11,716 bases of DNA from CAYHSW01 sp964431075 (GTDB lineage: Bacteria; Patescibacteriota; Microgenomatia; JAMCZE01), in the NCBI GenBank assembly GCA_964431075.1, contig CAYSID010000021.1:1-11716 (forward strand), in the 5' to 3' direction. This document shows positions 6,990-11,716 of the stretch, piece after piece; within the stretch, counting starts at the first letter, position 1, and each line of letters starts with the position of its first letter. The translations under genes and the position numbers were made by a program. Below the pieces are notes generated by a model that was not told the DNA's origin, searched no databases, and saw nothing but the letters and a program-made list of their open reading frames with translations.

Positions 6990-7056
6990 GTCATTCCGGC
7001 GAATGCCGGAATCTATAAAATTATCACTATAGATTCCGGGTTAAACCCGGAATGAC
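6990..7056. repeat. MITE-like palindromic repeat between alpha and gamma
   Basis: 67 bp with inverted ends: GTCATTCCGG, 6 bases, CCGGAATCTATA on the left, and the reverse complement of the same on the right (TATAGATTCCGG...CCGGAATGAC). Only the 6-base spacers and the centre differ. The GTCATTCCGG...CCGGAATGAC form is a common non-coding dispersed repeat. A half copy lies at 8802-8830. It replaces the alpha-gamma junction and brings an alternative ATG (6994) to gamma. Confidence 0.8.
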
Positions 7057-7062
7057 TGAGGT

Positions 7063-8493
7063 TTAGAATTGAAAATTATCGAGTGATTTAATCAGTTCCT
7101 GCTCATCTTTAAAATTAAAAACATCCTTGATAATAGGCTCACCTTTGATTTTTTCAATCAGCGCGAGTTTATTTTTTTCCACAAACTCCAGATCTTTTTC
7201 CGTCAGGTGTTTGGTGAAGGGCAGGGCGAGCATCACCGTCTGGACCTCTTTGGGGACAAAAACTCCGGGCGGTTGTTTTAATAATTCTTTAATCTGGGCG
7301 GCCTGCTTGAATAAGGCTTGGGTTTCCGGCGGCAGTTCGAAAGAGAATTGGGACAGAGTTTCCAGTTGAGCAGCGCGGGCCAAAGTCTGCCTGACTAATG
7401 TTGACAGCAGTTCCTGTACCCGGTTTTGCGTCTGGCGGCCGACCCGGGTGACTGACAGCGTCGTGTCGATGGCGGGGTTATAACCCTGCTGTAAAAGGGC
7501 GGCTTTAAATAATAAATGCCCGTCGGTCATCCCCATTAAGTTAGTGGGGATATATGAGGAAAAGTCGTTTAAATCAAGCTCGATTTCCGGCAACACCGTC
7601 ACCGAGCCGCCTCCGAAATCATCGGTAAAATTGCCGCCCCGCTCCATCAAATGAGCGTGTTGGTAAAAAATATCTCCCGGGTACGATTCCCGGCCCGGAC
7701 TGCGCTTGGCAATTAAGGAAATTTCCCGGTAGATTTTGGCGTGAACTCCCATGTCGTTTAAAATGACCAAAACGTCCTTGCCCTGCTTTTGAAAAAACTC
7801 CGCGACGGTAAAAACCACTTGCGGTGTCAAAAAAATCAACGGGGCTGGGTCAACCGAAGCGGCGGCGACAATCGTGGTGTAGGGGAGGGCGCCGCGGGCC
7901 TCAATCGCCTGGATAATGGAACGCATTGCCGGCAATGATTTCCCGATTATGCCGTAAATGCAGATCATGCCGGTGTCTTTAAGATTGGCCAGAACGTCCA
8001 AGACAAATCCGGCTTTGCCGGAGCGCGGATCGCCGATTACCAGCTCCCGCTGGCCTTTCCCCAGAGGCATCAGGGTGTCAATAACGGTTATCCCTGTGTC
8101 CAGTTGCCGGTCAATAAAGTGCCGCTGGCCAAGATTGGGGGCGAGAACATCGAGAGTTTCGGGGTAATAAACGTCTTTGGCGCCGTCTTTGGTGAATAAC
8201 GGCCGGCCTTCATCAATTGGCTCGCCCAGAGGGTTTATTGTTCTCCCCAATAAAAAATTGCCAAGGGGCAAAGTCAGATGTCTGCCGGTTTGATAAAAAA
8301 TGTCTTTTGGTCTGACGTCCTTATCATTCAATAATAAAATTTCCACGTCGTCCGGCAAAAGGGCGGTAACCCAACCGACGGCGCCGGATTCGCTTTCCAC
8401 AATATCCGAGATTTTGGCCCCCGGCAGTCCGTCCAAATAGGCGATAAACTTATTTACCCTCTGGACAAACCCCACTTCTTGTTGTTTTTCCAT
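7063..8493 (-). CDS. atpA: F1-ATPase alpha-like subunit
   Basis: 476 residues, about 30 fewer than usual. Alpha hallmarks: LGRTINPLGEPID, then the P-loop GDPRSGKA (154-161), VLVILND (Walker B), KRSPGRESYPGDIFY, SYIPTNLMGMTDG, and SVTRVG with the arginine finger R350 that completes the beta catalytic site. The P-loop has Ala (A161) where alpha normally has the Mg-binding Thr (GKT), and the GQK motif after strand 4 reads GIIGKS, so nucleotide binding at this non-catalytic site may be weak or altered. The N-terminal helix that normally binds delta is short (MEKQQEVGFVQRVN), which may tie in with the unusual delta. The start at 8493 follows the same 13-base leader as beta. Gamma follows after the repeat at 6990. 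Confidence 0.95.
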   Translation of the reverse strand: MEKQQEVGFVQRVNKFIAYLDGLPGAKISDIVESESGAVGWVTALLPDDVEILLLNDKDVRPKDIFYQTGRHLTLPLGNFLLGRTINPLGEPIDEGRPLFTKDGAKDVYYPETLDVLAPNLGQRHFIDRQLDTGITVIDTLMPLGKGQRELVIGDPRSGKAGFVLDVLANLKDTGMICIYGIIGKSLPAMRSIIQAIEARGALPYTTIVAAASVDPAPLIFLTPQVVFTVAEFFQKQGKDVLVILNDMGVHAKIYREISLIAKRSPGRESYPGDIFYQHAHLMERGGNFTDDFGGGSVTVLPEIELDLNDFSSYIPTNLMGMTDGHLLFKAALLQQGYNPAIDTTLSVTRVGRQTQNRVQELLSTLVRQTLARAAQLETLSQFSFELPPETQALFKQAAQIKELLKQPPGVFVPKEVQTVMLALPFTKHLTEKDLEFVEKNKLALIEKIKGEPIIKDVFNFKDEQELIKSLDNFQF

Positions 8494-8529
8494 GGAATCA
8501 TTTAATCACACTATTCGGGTCATTGCGAG
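8494..8529 (-). promoter_or_regulatory. Leaderless-type promoter of the alpha gene
   Basis: Minus strand: TTAAAT (8505-8500) followed by GATTCC and the ATG at 8493, with CTCGCAATG at 8529-8521. This copies the layout before beta (TATAAT, GATTCC, ATGG, and the same CTCGCAATG block 15-16 nt upstream). The -10 matches consensus at 4 of 6 bases. Confidence 0.4.
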
Positions 8530-8532
8530 CGG

Positions 8533-8757
8533 GGAGAAGTGGATTTTTGCATTTTGGAAAATGGGAAAGCCGTTTCTTTGTACCAAGTTTGCTATGACAT
8601 CGCCGATTTTGATACCCGCGACCGGGAAGTTCACACTTTGCGCCGGGTGGGTAAACGGCTCGGCATTTTCGATCTTAACTTAATAATTGGCAACACTGAT
8701 TTAGAAATTGAGGAAAAAGGGATAAAAATAATTAGAGCGATTGAGATTTTTGATTAA
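8533..8757 (+). pseudogene. C-terminal fragment of a DUF4143-type AAA ATPase
   Basis: The plus-strand frame reads GEVDFCILENGKAVSLYQVCYDIAD and ends KGIKIIRAIEIFD before TAA at 8755. EVDF....G....L.QVCYD followed by T..RE and a late Leu-Ile strand is the nuclease-like tail of DUF4143 ATPases. The ATPase and DUF4143 parts (about 350 residues) are missing, so this is a remnant. It starts right after the truncated CATTGCGAG repeat at 8521, in the promoter region of alpha, and runs antisense to the ATPase cluster. GTG at 8539 could be a start, but function is unlikely. Confidence 0.7.
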
Positions 8758-8795
8758 ATTTTCTGTACAAACCCTACCTCTTGTTTATTATTCAT
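8754..8795 (-). pseudogene. Relic 5' end of a second alpha-subunit gene
   Basis: Minus strand from ATG 8795: MNNKQEVGFVQKI then TAA (8756-8754). The intact alpha begins MEKQQEVGFVQRV. Seven residues in a row (QEVGFVQ) are identical, while three codons differ silently (GAG/GAA, GTA/GTG, GTA/GTC). This is a homologous, diverged alpha start, cut after 13 codons where the DUF4143 fragment begins. It suggests the present alpha gene lies beside the stump of an older or imported copy. Confidence 0.65.
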
Positions 8796-8801
8796 ATTTT
8801 T

Positions 8802-8830
8802 GTCATTCCGGCGCACGCCGAAATCTATTT
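8802..8830. repeat. Half copy of the GTCATTCCGG repeat
   Basis: GTCATTCCGGCGCACGCCG followed by AAATCTATTT matches the left arm of the repeat at 6990-7056 with few differences. The right arm is absent, so this is a decayed or truncated copy. Confidence 0.6.
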
Positions 8831-8864
8831 AATCATTGTAAACAAATATTAAGAGGTTGTGTAA

Positions 8865-8969
8865 GAGGTCGTCATTCTGATTCCTAAATTTAAGATCGAG
8901 GATCAAGAGCGGGATTTTTGGGACAAAGCAGATACCTCCAAATATTTTGATTGGAGTAAAGCTCAATAG
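8865..8969 (+). pseudogene. N-terminal fragment of a CopG-type antitoxin
   Basis: The plus-strand frame contains IPKFKIEDQERDFWD, then KADTSKYFDWSKAQ before TAG at 8967. IPKFK.ED.ERDFW....T..YFDWSKA is the conserved front of CopG antitoxins of type II toxin-antitoxin systems. The following ribbon-helix-helix part is missing: after SKA the DNA switches to DUF4143 sequence in another frame. No ATG starts the frame. It is a dead fragment, marking past presence of a TA operon. Confidence 0.6.
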
Positions 8970-9192
8970 TCCGTTAGAACTGTGGTCCGACCGGGGCGGC
9001 GTTTGGGAGAATTTTATTATTTCTGAGGCCAAGAAAAGGAAAAGGAATGAAAATTTAAAACGAAATTATTATTTTTACCGGGAATATTCCGGACGGGAAG
9101 TGGATTTAGTGATTGAGGATTAACAGAAAAACTATCTTTGTTTGGAGACAAAATCCGGCAATGTAAAAATACCAAACCGGTATTTCCTCTAA
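8962..9192 (+). pseudogene. Degraded internal fragment of a second DUF4143 ATPase
   Basis: The plus-strand frame reads LNSPLELWSDRGGVWENF, then IISEAKKRKRNENL, then YYFYREYSGREVDLVIED, a TAA at 9121, and beyond it YLCLETKSGNVKIPNRYFL before TAA at 9190. NPLEL..DRG..WENF.ISE and the later GREVDLVIE are strong DUF4143 signatures. The ATPase half is missing and an in-frame stop breaks the tail. It belongs to a different DUF4143 subgroup from the fragment at 8533. An overlapping minus-strand frame at 8829-9032 is only its shadow. Confidence 0.7.
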
Positions 9193-9211
9193 AAACACGA
9201 TTTAATAGTTA

Positions 9212-9445
9212 TTAATCTTCAAAATTATTGGAGGATCTTGGAGAAGATTTAGAACTTAATTCTTCTGTTACTTTAACTCTATGATTATTGTCACATGCTT
9301 TGGCTAGTTTCGCCAACACCCCGTCAGTATCCACTCCTGTAGCTTTTAGGCATGCTAAATATTTAGTTTCGTTTTTGAAAGCAACTGCTAACGCCTAACC
9401 ATCCCACTCAAGAGAACCAGCTTTTCGGAGAGTTGTTACTCCCAT
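9212..9445 (-). pseudogene. Small gene with in-frame TAG (77 codons)
   Basis: Minus strand from ATG 9445: MGVTTLRKAGSLEWDG, TAG (9397-9395), then an open frame with ALAVAFKNETKYLACLKATG and DTDGVLAKLAKACD to TAA at 9212. The open frame on both sides and the shared promoter module upstream show a once-real gene. The stop is one base from TGG, so a recent nonsense mutation, sequencing error or recoding are all possible; decay fits best since the surrounding DNA is full of remnants. I do not recognise the protein, and it does not resemble the small proteins at 4557 or 5698. Confidence 0.5.
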
Positions 9446-9479
9446 TTGGGCTATTCTCTCTCCACCCCCAAAAAGTCAA
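9446..9479 (-). promoter_or_regulatory. Shared TTGAC/GAGA-tract leader, copy 3
   Basis: Minus strand: TTGACT (9479-9474), GGAGAGAGAATAGCCC, then ATG at 9445. The distance from the first T to the ATG is 34 nt. The GAGAGAATAGCCC block closely matches copy 2. A separate TATAAT lies just upstream (9492-9487) but lacks a suitable -35. Confidence 0.45.
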
Positions 9480-9504
9480 TATGGAAATTATAGGGCTAAA
9501 TACA

Positions 9505-9534
9505 ACCTACTTTTACGATCGTGAACGTAAGTAG
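9505..9534. repeat. Palindromic module, copy 3
   Basis: Core TTTACGATCGTGAA is palindromic (6 of 7 pairs plus one wobble), and outer arms CTACTT (9508-9513) and AAGTAG (9529-9534) pair. Rightwards it continues ATGGAGCTT, like AAGGAGCTT in copy 1. It lies 36 nt upstream of the TTGACT of copy 3. Confidence 0.55.
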
Positions 9535-9589
9535 ATGGAGCTTCCATACGAGAAATTCTAAATTTTAAATTTACAATTTTAAATTTTTT

Positions 9590-9630
9590 AATTTGAAATG
9601 TTTGAAACATTTTTTTCCAAATTTCAAATT
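9590..9630. terminator. AT-rich inverted repeats just after delta
   Basis: AATTTGAAAT (9590-9599) pairs with ATTTCAAATT (9621-9630), and inside it AAATGTTT (9596-9603) pairs with AAACATTT (9605-9612), followed on the plus strand by a T run. The repeat abuts the delta stop codon. A U-tract follows only in plus orientation, so a terminator for the delta operon is uncertain; the stem could instead protect the mRNA end. Confidence 0.3.
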
Positions 9631-10063
9631 ATGTGAGGTATTTTTTACAGATCTCCAAAATCAGGGGACGGGAGGTTTCCAGTTTGGTTTTTAAAGACAG
9701 GTCAAGCATCCGCCCTTTCCAAACGAGTCTGGCTCCGGCCAGCAGGGAAGTGTCCACTGCCGGTTCAAACAACATTTTTTTCCCGAAAAGTTTGCGGATT
9801 CTGGCCCCAAGATCAAGCAGCTTTTCCTCTGGCAATTCGACGGCGAGAGTGATAAAGAGCGGTTCCTGATTTTCCAGTTTTTTGGCCGTCTCTGCCAGAA
9901 CTTCCCGGGCATTTTCCCGGGTCAGGCCGTTAAACTCTCCGGTGGTTTTGTCTTTGTATAAAGCCTTATTAGTCTCGGTCGCAAAAAAGTCCAAAGCGAC
10001 GCGGGCTTTTGATTTGATGATGTTTTCCGAAATTATTCGATTAAGAAGATCGTCGGCTATCAT
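9629..10063 (-). CDS. atpH: F-type ATPase delta-like stator subunit
   Basis: 144 residues; normal delta has about 175-180. The C-terminal half matches delta/OSCP: LFITLAVELPEEKLLDLGAR, then FEPAVDTSLLAGARLVWKG and MLDLSLKTKLE, equivalent to the family's VDPSLIGG..I..G...DGSV...L. The N-terminal helical bundle that sits on top of alpha is shortened and unlike the usual sequence, matching the altered N-terminus of alpha. It begins 2 nt after the b stop with no Shine-Dalgarno, so translation is probably coupled. It would join the b stalk to the alpha/beta head. Accessory DNA of 1.1 kb separates it from alpha, unlike in normal operons. Confidence 0.8.
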   Translation of the reverse strand: MIADDLLNRIISENIIKSKARVALDFFATETNKALYKDKTTGEFNGLTRENAREVLAETAKKLENQEPLFITLAVELPEEKLLDLGARIRKLFGKKMLFEPAVDTSLLAGARLVWKGRMLDLSLKTKLETSRPLILEICKKYLT

Positions 10064-10065
10064 TT

Positions 10066-10683
10066 TTAAGAAACAAAGTTTTCCGCCTTGGCTTTTTCCA
10101 GAGCGTCGTAAATGGTTTGCATCTGGGTGGCGGCGTCGATTTTTTTATCTAGGGTTTTGACGACGGTTTCGGTAACAATTTTAGCGATCTGATCATCAAG
10201 ACGGGCTAATCGTGCCTTTTTATATTCTTCAATTTCTGTTTTAGTAGCGTCGGATTTAGCCCCGGCTTCCTTCAGGCGTTCGTTTTCAATTTTGGAAATA
10301 ACTTCCGCCAGTTTCAGGTCAAAGCCGGCCATGCTCTTAATAATGTTATCACGGACGATTTTTTCAATTTCACGCTGGGCCTTTTCCACCGCCGCCCCGA
10401 GCCGTTCCTCATAATCCCGTTCAAACTCGGTGGTGCGCAGTTTCGCCGCCGCCGCGGTCTTTATCCCTTCGACCTCGGCTTCCCCGATTATTTCTTGGGC
10501 TTTTTTAATAGCTCGGTAAACAATCCCGCGGCCTTTTTCCTCGCTGCGTTCCACGGCAATTCCGGTGCGCTTTTCTATTGGGGTCATATGTTTTTCTTCT
10601 TTTTCCAAAAGGACAAAGATCAAAATAAACTGGGCAAAGGAGACCCCAAGAAGAAGAATTAATAAAAGAGTGGAAAGATCCAT
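10066..10683 (-). CDS. atpF: F-type ATPase b-like stalk subunit
   Basis: 205 residues, longer than the usual 155-170. One N-terminal membrane helix (about 4-26, TLLLILLLGVSFAQFILIFV) is followed by a long charged helix rich in Glu, Lys, Arg and Ala, typical of the b stalk (AIKKAQEIIGEAEVEG, AAVEKAQREIEKIV, KTEIEEYKKARLARLDDQIA). Location between c-like and delta is the normal place for b. Only one b gene is seen. The family shows little sequence conservation, so the call rests on architecture and position. Since no a-subunit is present, this stalk has no usual membrane partner; it may hold the head against another membrane protein. The ATG at 10683 lies 17 nt after the c-like stop. Confidence 0.75.
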   Translation of the reverse strand: MDLSTLLLILLLGVSFAQFILIFVLLEKEEKHMTPIEKRTGIAVERSEEKGRGIVYRAIKKAQEIIGEAEVEGIKTAAAAKLRTTEFERDYEERLGAAVEKAQREIEKIVRDNIIKSMAGFDLKLAEVISKIENERLKEAGAKSDATKTEIEEYKKARLARLDDQIAKIVTETVVKTLDKKIDAATQMQTIYDALEKAKAENFVS

Positions 10684-10700
10684 GGGATAAGAATAAAGAA

Positions 10701-11459
10701 TTATAGTCTTATAATCAAGAGGGCGGCGGCGAGGCCGATGAGACCGCAGGCCACAGTCAAAACAACGTTAATGCCAATTGACACCAATATTGAATTTTTT
10801 GACAGGGGATTTCTCCCAATCGCCTCGATGGATTTGGGAATTGACCTTGAAAAAGTAAAGAAACCAAAGACAAAACTTATGATGATCACTAAAGCGGCCA
10901 GGATGTATCTGATTATTTCCGCAAACTTACTTGGATCCTGAACATTTTTAAAAAATGTCGCTCCGAGCATTTCAAATAATCTGTTGGCCGAGCGGGGAGT
11001 GGTCACTTCGGCGTATTCGATTCTCAATGCCACCAACACGCGGCTCCCAACCGCGTCAGCTATTGCTTGACCTACCACATAGCCCGACCGGATGGCCTTT
11101 TTGCCCTTGCCGGGATTTTCTGACGAGGTCACATAATCACCTTTTTTTATGGGTCCTTCATCCTCGGTAACGTTAACTTCCACAATCCCGTTGCGAATAA
11201 CAGCCGACCCGCTGGCCCCCGGCTCCCGCCAGACCGCCAGAGGTTTATCTGTTATGACGCCGAACAAATGGATATCCGCGGTCGTGGTTGACCGCACCAA
11301 CCCCCGATCGGTGTTGGAAATAATGTCCCCGTCAACCGCTTGCGGGTCGCTGATTTGTTGAATGGTGGCAATTTCTACCGCTGGAGCGGCATGAACTGTA
11401 GTGATTAGTGAGCAGTGAACAATGAACAATCCACAAACTAAAAATAAAACTTTCTTCAT
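10701..11459 (-). CDS. c-like ring protein with signal peptide and extracellular domain, lacking the ion-binding carboxylate
   Basis: 252 residues from the ATG at 11459 (a GTG lies one codon earlier); a normal c-subunit has about 70-90. Residues 1-24 form a signal peptide ending TTVHA/AP. Residues 25-150 are a beta-rich outside domain with PIKKGDYVTSSENPGKG and SGYVVGQAI, like domains in tail-fibre-type surface proteins (IKAGDYLTSS..PG.A.K....VIG.A). Then come two membrane helices, about 183-203 and 224-250, joined by IEAIGRNPLSKN, the c-subunit loop (ARQP-type) that contacts gamma/epsilon. Helix 2 (SILVSIGINVVLTVACGLIGLA) has no Asp or Glu; 18 residues after the loop Pro, where E. coli c has D61, stands Val. 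Helix 1 lacks the Gly-rich motif. The topology fits a c hairpin with the N-terminus outside. It is first in the operon, where c (after a) belongs. Proton or sodium transport is unlikely. Confidence 0.8.
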   Translation of the reverse strand: MKKVLFLVCGLFIVHCSLITTVHAAPAVEIATIQQISDPQAVDGDIISNTDRGLVRSTTTADIHLFGVITDKPLAVWREPGASGSAVIRNGIVEVNVTEDEGPIKKGDYVTSSENPGKGKKAIRSGYVVGQAIADAVGSRVLVALRIEYAEVTTPRSANRLFEMLGATFFKNVQDPSKFAEIIRYILAALVIIISFVFGFFTFSRSIPKSIEAIGRNPLSKNSILVSIGINVVLTVACGLIGLAAALLIIRL

Positions 11460-11494
11460 CACTTTATTATTGACTTTATTTTTACTAAAATCAA
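11460..11494 (-). promoter_or_regulatory. Leaderless promoter of the ATPase-like operon
   Basis: Minus strand: TTGATT (11494-11489), 17-nt spacer, AATAAT (11471-11466, 5 of 6 consensus bases), 6 nt, then ATG at 11459. The 35-nt distance equals that of the MNT promoter. The layout favours ATG 11459 over GTG 11462. It fills nearly all the 39 bp between the two divergent start codons. Confidence 0.6.
11486..11491 (+). promoter_or_regulatory. Possible -10 for the divergent plus-strand gene
   Basis: TAAAAT, 7 nt before the ATG at 11499, fits a leaderless start. A -35 at the right distance (TTTATT, 11463-11468) is weak. It overlaps the opposing promoter, so the two could compete for RNA polymerase. 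Confidence 0.35.
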
Positions 11495-11498
11495 TTGC

Positions 11499-11716
11499 AT
11501 GGCCGGATACGAAAAATTAGTAGTTTATTGGTTGGCAACAACAATTTATGATTTGACGGCGGTTTTTTGCGATCGATTTATGGACAAAAAGTCGCGAACT
11601 CACGATCAGATGGTGCAAGCGGCGCGTTCCGGCAAGCAAAATATTGTTGAAGGGGTAATTGGCACAAGTTTAGAATCGAATTTAAAATTAGTTGGAGTGG
11701 CCCGCAATTCTTTTGC
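11499..11716 (+). CDS. Four-helix-bundle (23S rRNA IVP-like) protein, 5' part only
   Basis: 72 full codons before the window ends. It begins MAGYEKLVVYWLATTIYDLT and contains VFCDRF, KKSRTHDQMVQAARSGKQNI, VEG and NLKLVGVARNSF. SRTHDQMVQAARSG.QNI.EG is the signature of four-helix-bundle suffix-domain proteins, relatives of the S23/23S rRNA intervening-sequence protein. Those are small helical proteins, common in CPR and other bacteria, without a settled function. Most of the C-terminus (EELL.DY..FL region) is beyond the edge. The gene runs away from the ATPase operon, 39 bp from its start, so no a-subunit gene precedes the c-like gene. Confidence 0.85.
   Translation, partial: MAGYEKLVVYWLATTIYDLTAVFCDRFMDKKSRTHDQMVQAARSGKQNIVEGVIGTSLESNLKLVGVARNSF

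Noticed and set aside
6990..7056. Rho-independent terminator
   Set aside because: The stem-loop is not followed by a T run on either strand, and its sequence matches a dispersed repeat with a second partial copy at 8802.
8492..8683. Plus-strand ATG frame starting inside the alpha start region
   Set aside because: It is out of frame with the DUF4143 motif (EVDF..QVCYD), which is read from the adjacent frame ending at 8757.
8829..9032. Minus-strand 67-codon open frame
   Set aside because: It is the reverse of the CopG and DUF4143 fragments, which have recognisable plus-strand protein motifs.
9212..9445. Alternative genetic code with TAG read as an amino acid
   Set aside because: No other gene in the window has an in-frame TAG, and the gene lies among clear remnants. 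Known CPR recoding uses TGA, which is a real stop here.
4821..9534. Integron attC sites for the three palindromic modules
   Set aside because: I could not find paired core sites (GTTRRRY and RYYYAAC) at the ends, no integrase is in the window, and the palindromes lie before promoters rather than just after the cargo in all cases.
2820..11459. An ordinary ATP synthase operon
   Set aside because: No a-subunit, no ion-binding carboxylate in the c-like protein, an extracellular domain on it, a truncated epsilon and a changed alpha P-loop. Gene order alone does not make it a synthase.

Overview
The window looks like a piece of a Patescibacteria (CPR) genome. This is inference, from small compact genes, few Shine-Dalgarno sites, a surface protein that joins a MerR-like DNA-binding fold, one membrane anchor and tail-fibre-like repeats, and many dispersed palindromic repeats. 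TGA is used as a stop (for example at the end of the nucleotidyltransferase gene at 5199-5666), so the code is not the Gracilibacteria/SR1 one. No tRNA, rRNA or CRISPR was seen.

The core is a divergent F1-ATPase-like gene cluster on the minus strand, reading right to left: c-like (10701-11459), b (10066-10683), delta (9629-10063), alpha (7063-8493), gamma (6131-6979), beta (3101-4486), epsilon (2820-3080). The order is that of a normal atp operon, but no a-subunit is present. The upstream neighbour is a divergent, unrelated gene. The c-like protein carries a signal peptide and an extracellular domain of about 125 residues, and its hairpin has no carboxylate where the ion-binding Asp/Glu should be. 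Beta keeps all the catalytic residues I could check, so the complex should hydrolyse ATP but probably does not move ions. It resembles a rotary motor rebuilt for another task, possibly acting on something at the cell surface. Directly downstream on the same strand is a giant, incomplete fibre-like surface protein (1-2591), a possible partner.

The cluster is broken in two places by accessory DNA. Between beta and gamma (4487-6130) lie two unrecognised small genes and a HepT/MNT toxin-antitoxin pair. Between alpha and delta (8494-9628) there is no intact gene, only fragments: two DUF4143 ATPase pieces, a CopG-type antitoxin start, a small gene with an in-frame TAG, and the first 13 codons of a second alpha gene. 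A palindromic MITE-like repeat sits between alpha and gamma. Three accessory small genes share an upstream module (palindrome, TTGAC, GAGA tract, ATG), although their proteins look unrelated.

Many starts look leaderless: a -10 element ends about 6 nt before the ATG and a TTGAC/TTGAT element begins 33-35 nt before it. This holds for the c-like operon start, the antitoxin and the three small genes. At the right edge, a divergent plus-strand gene encodes a four-helix-bundle (23S rRNA IVP-like) protein.
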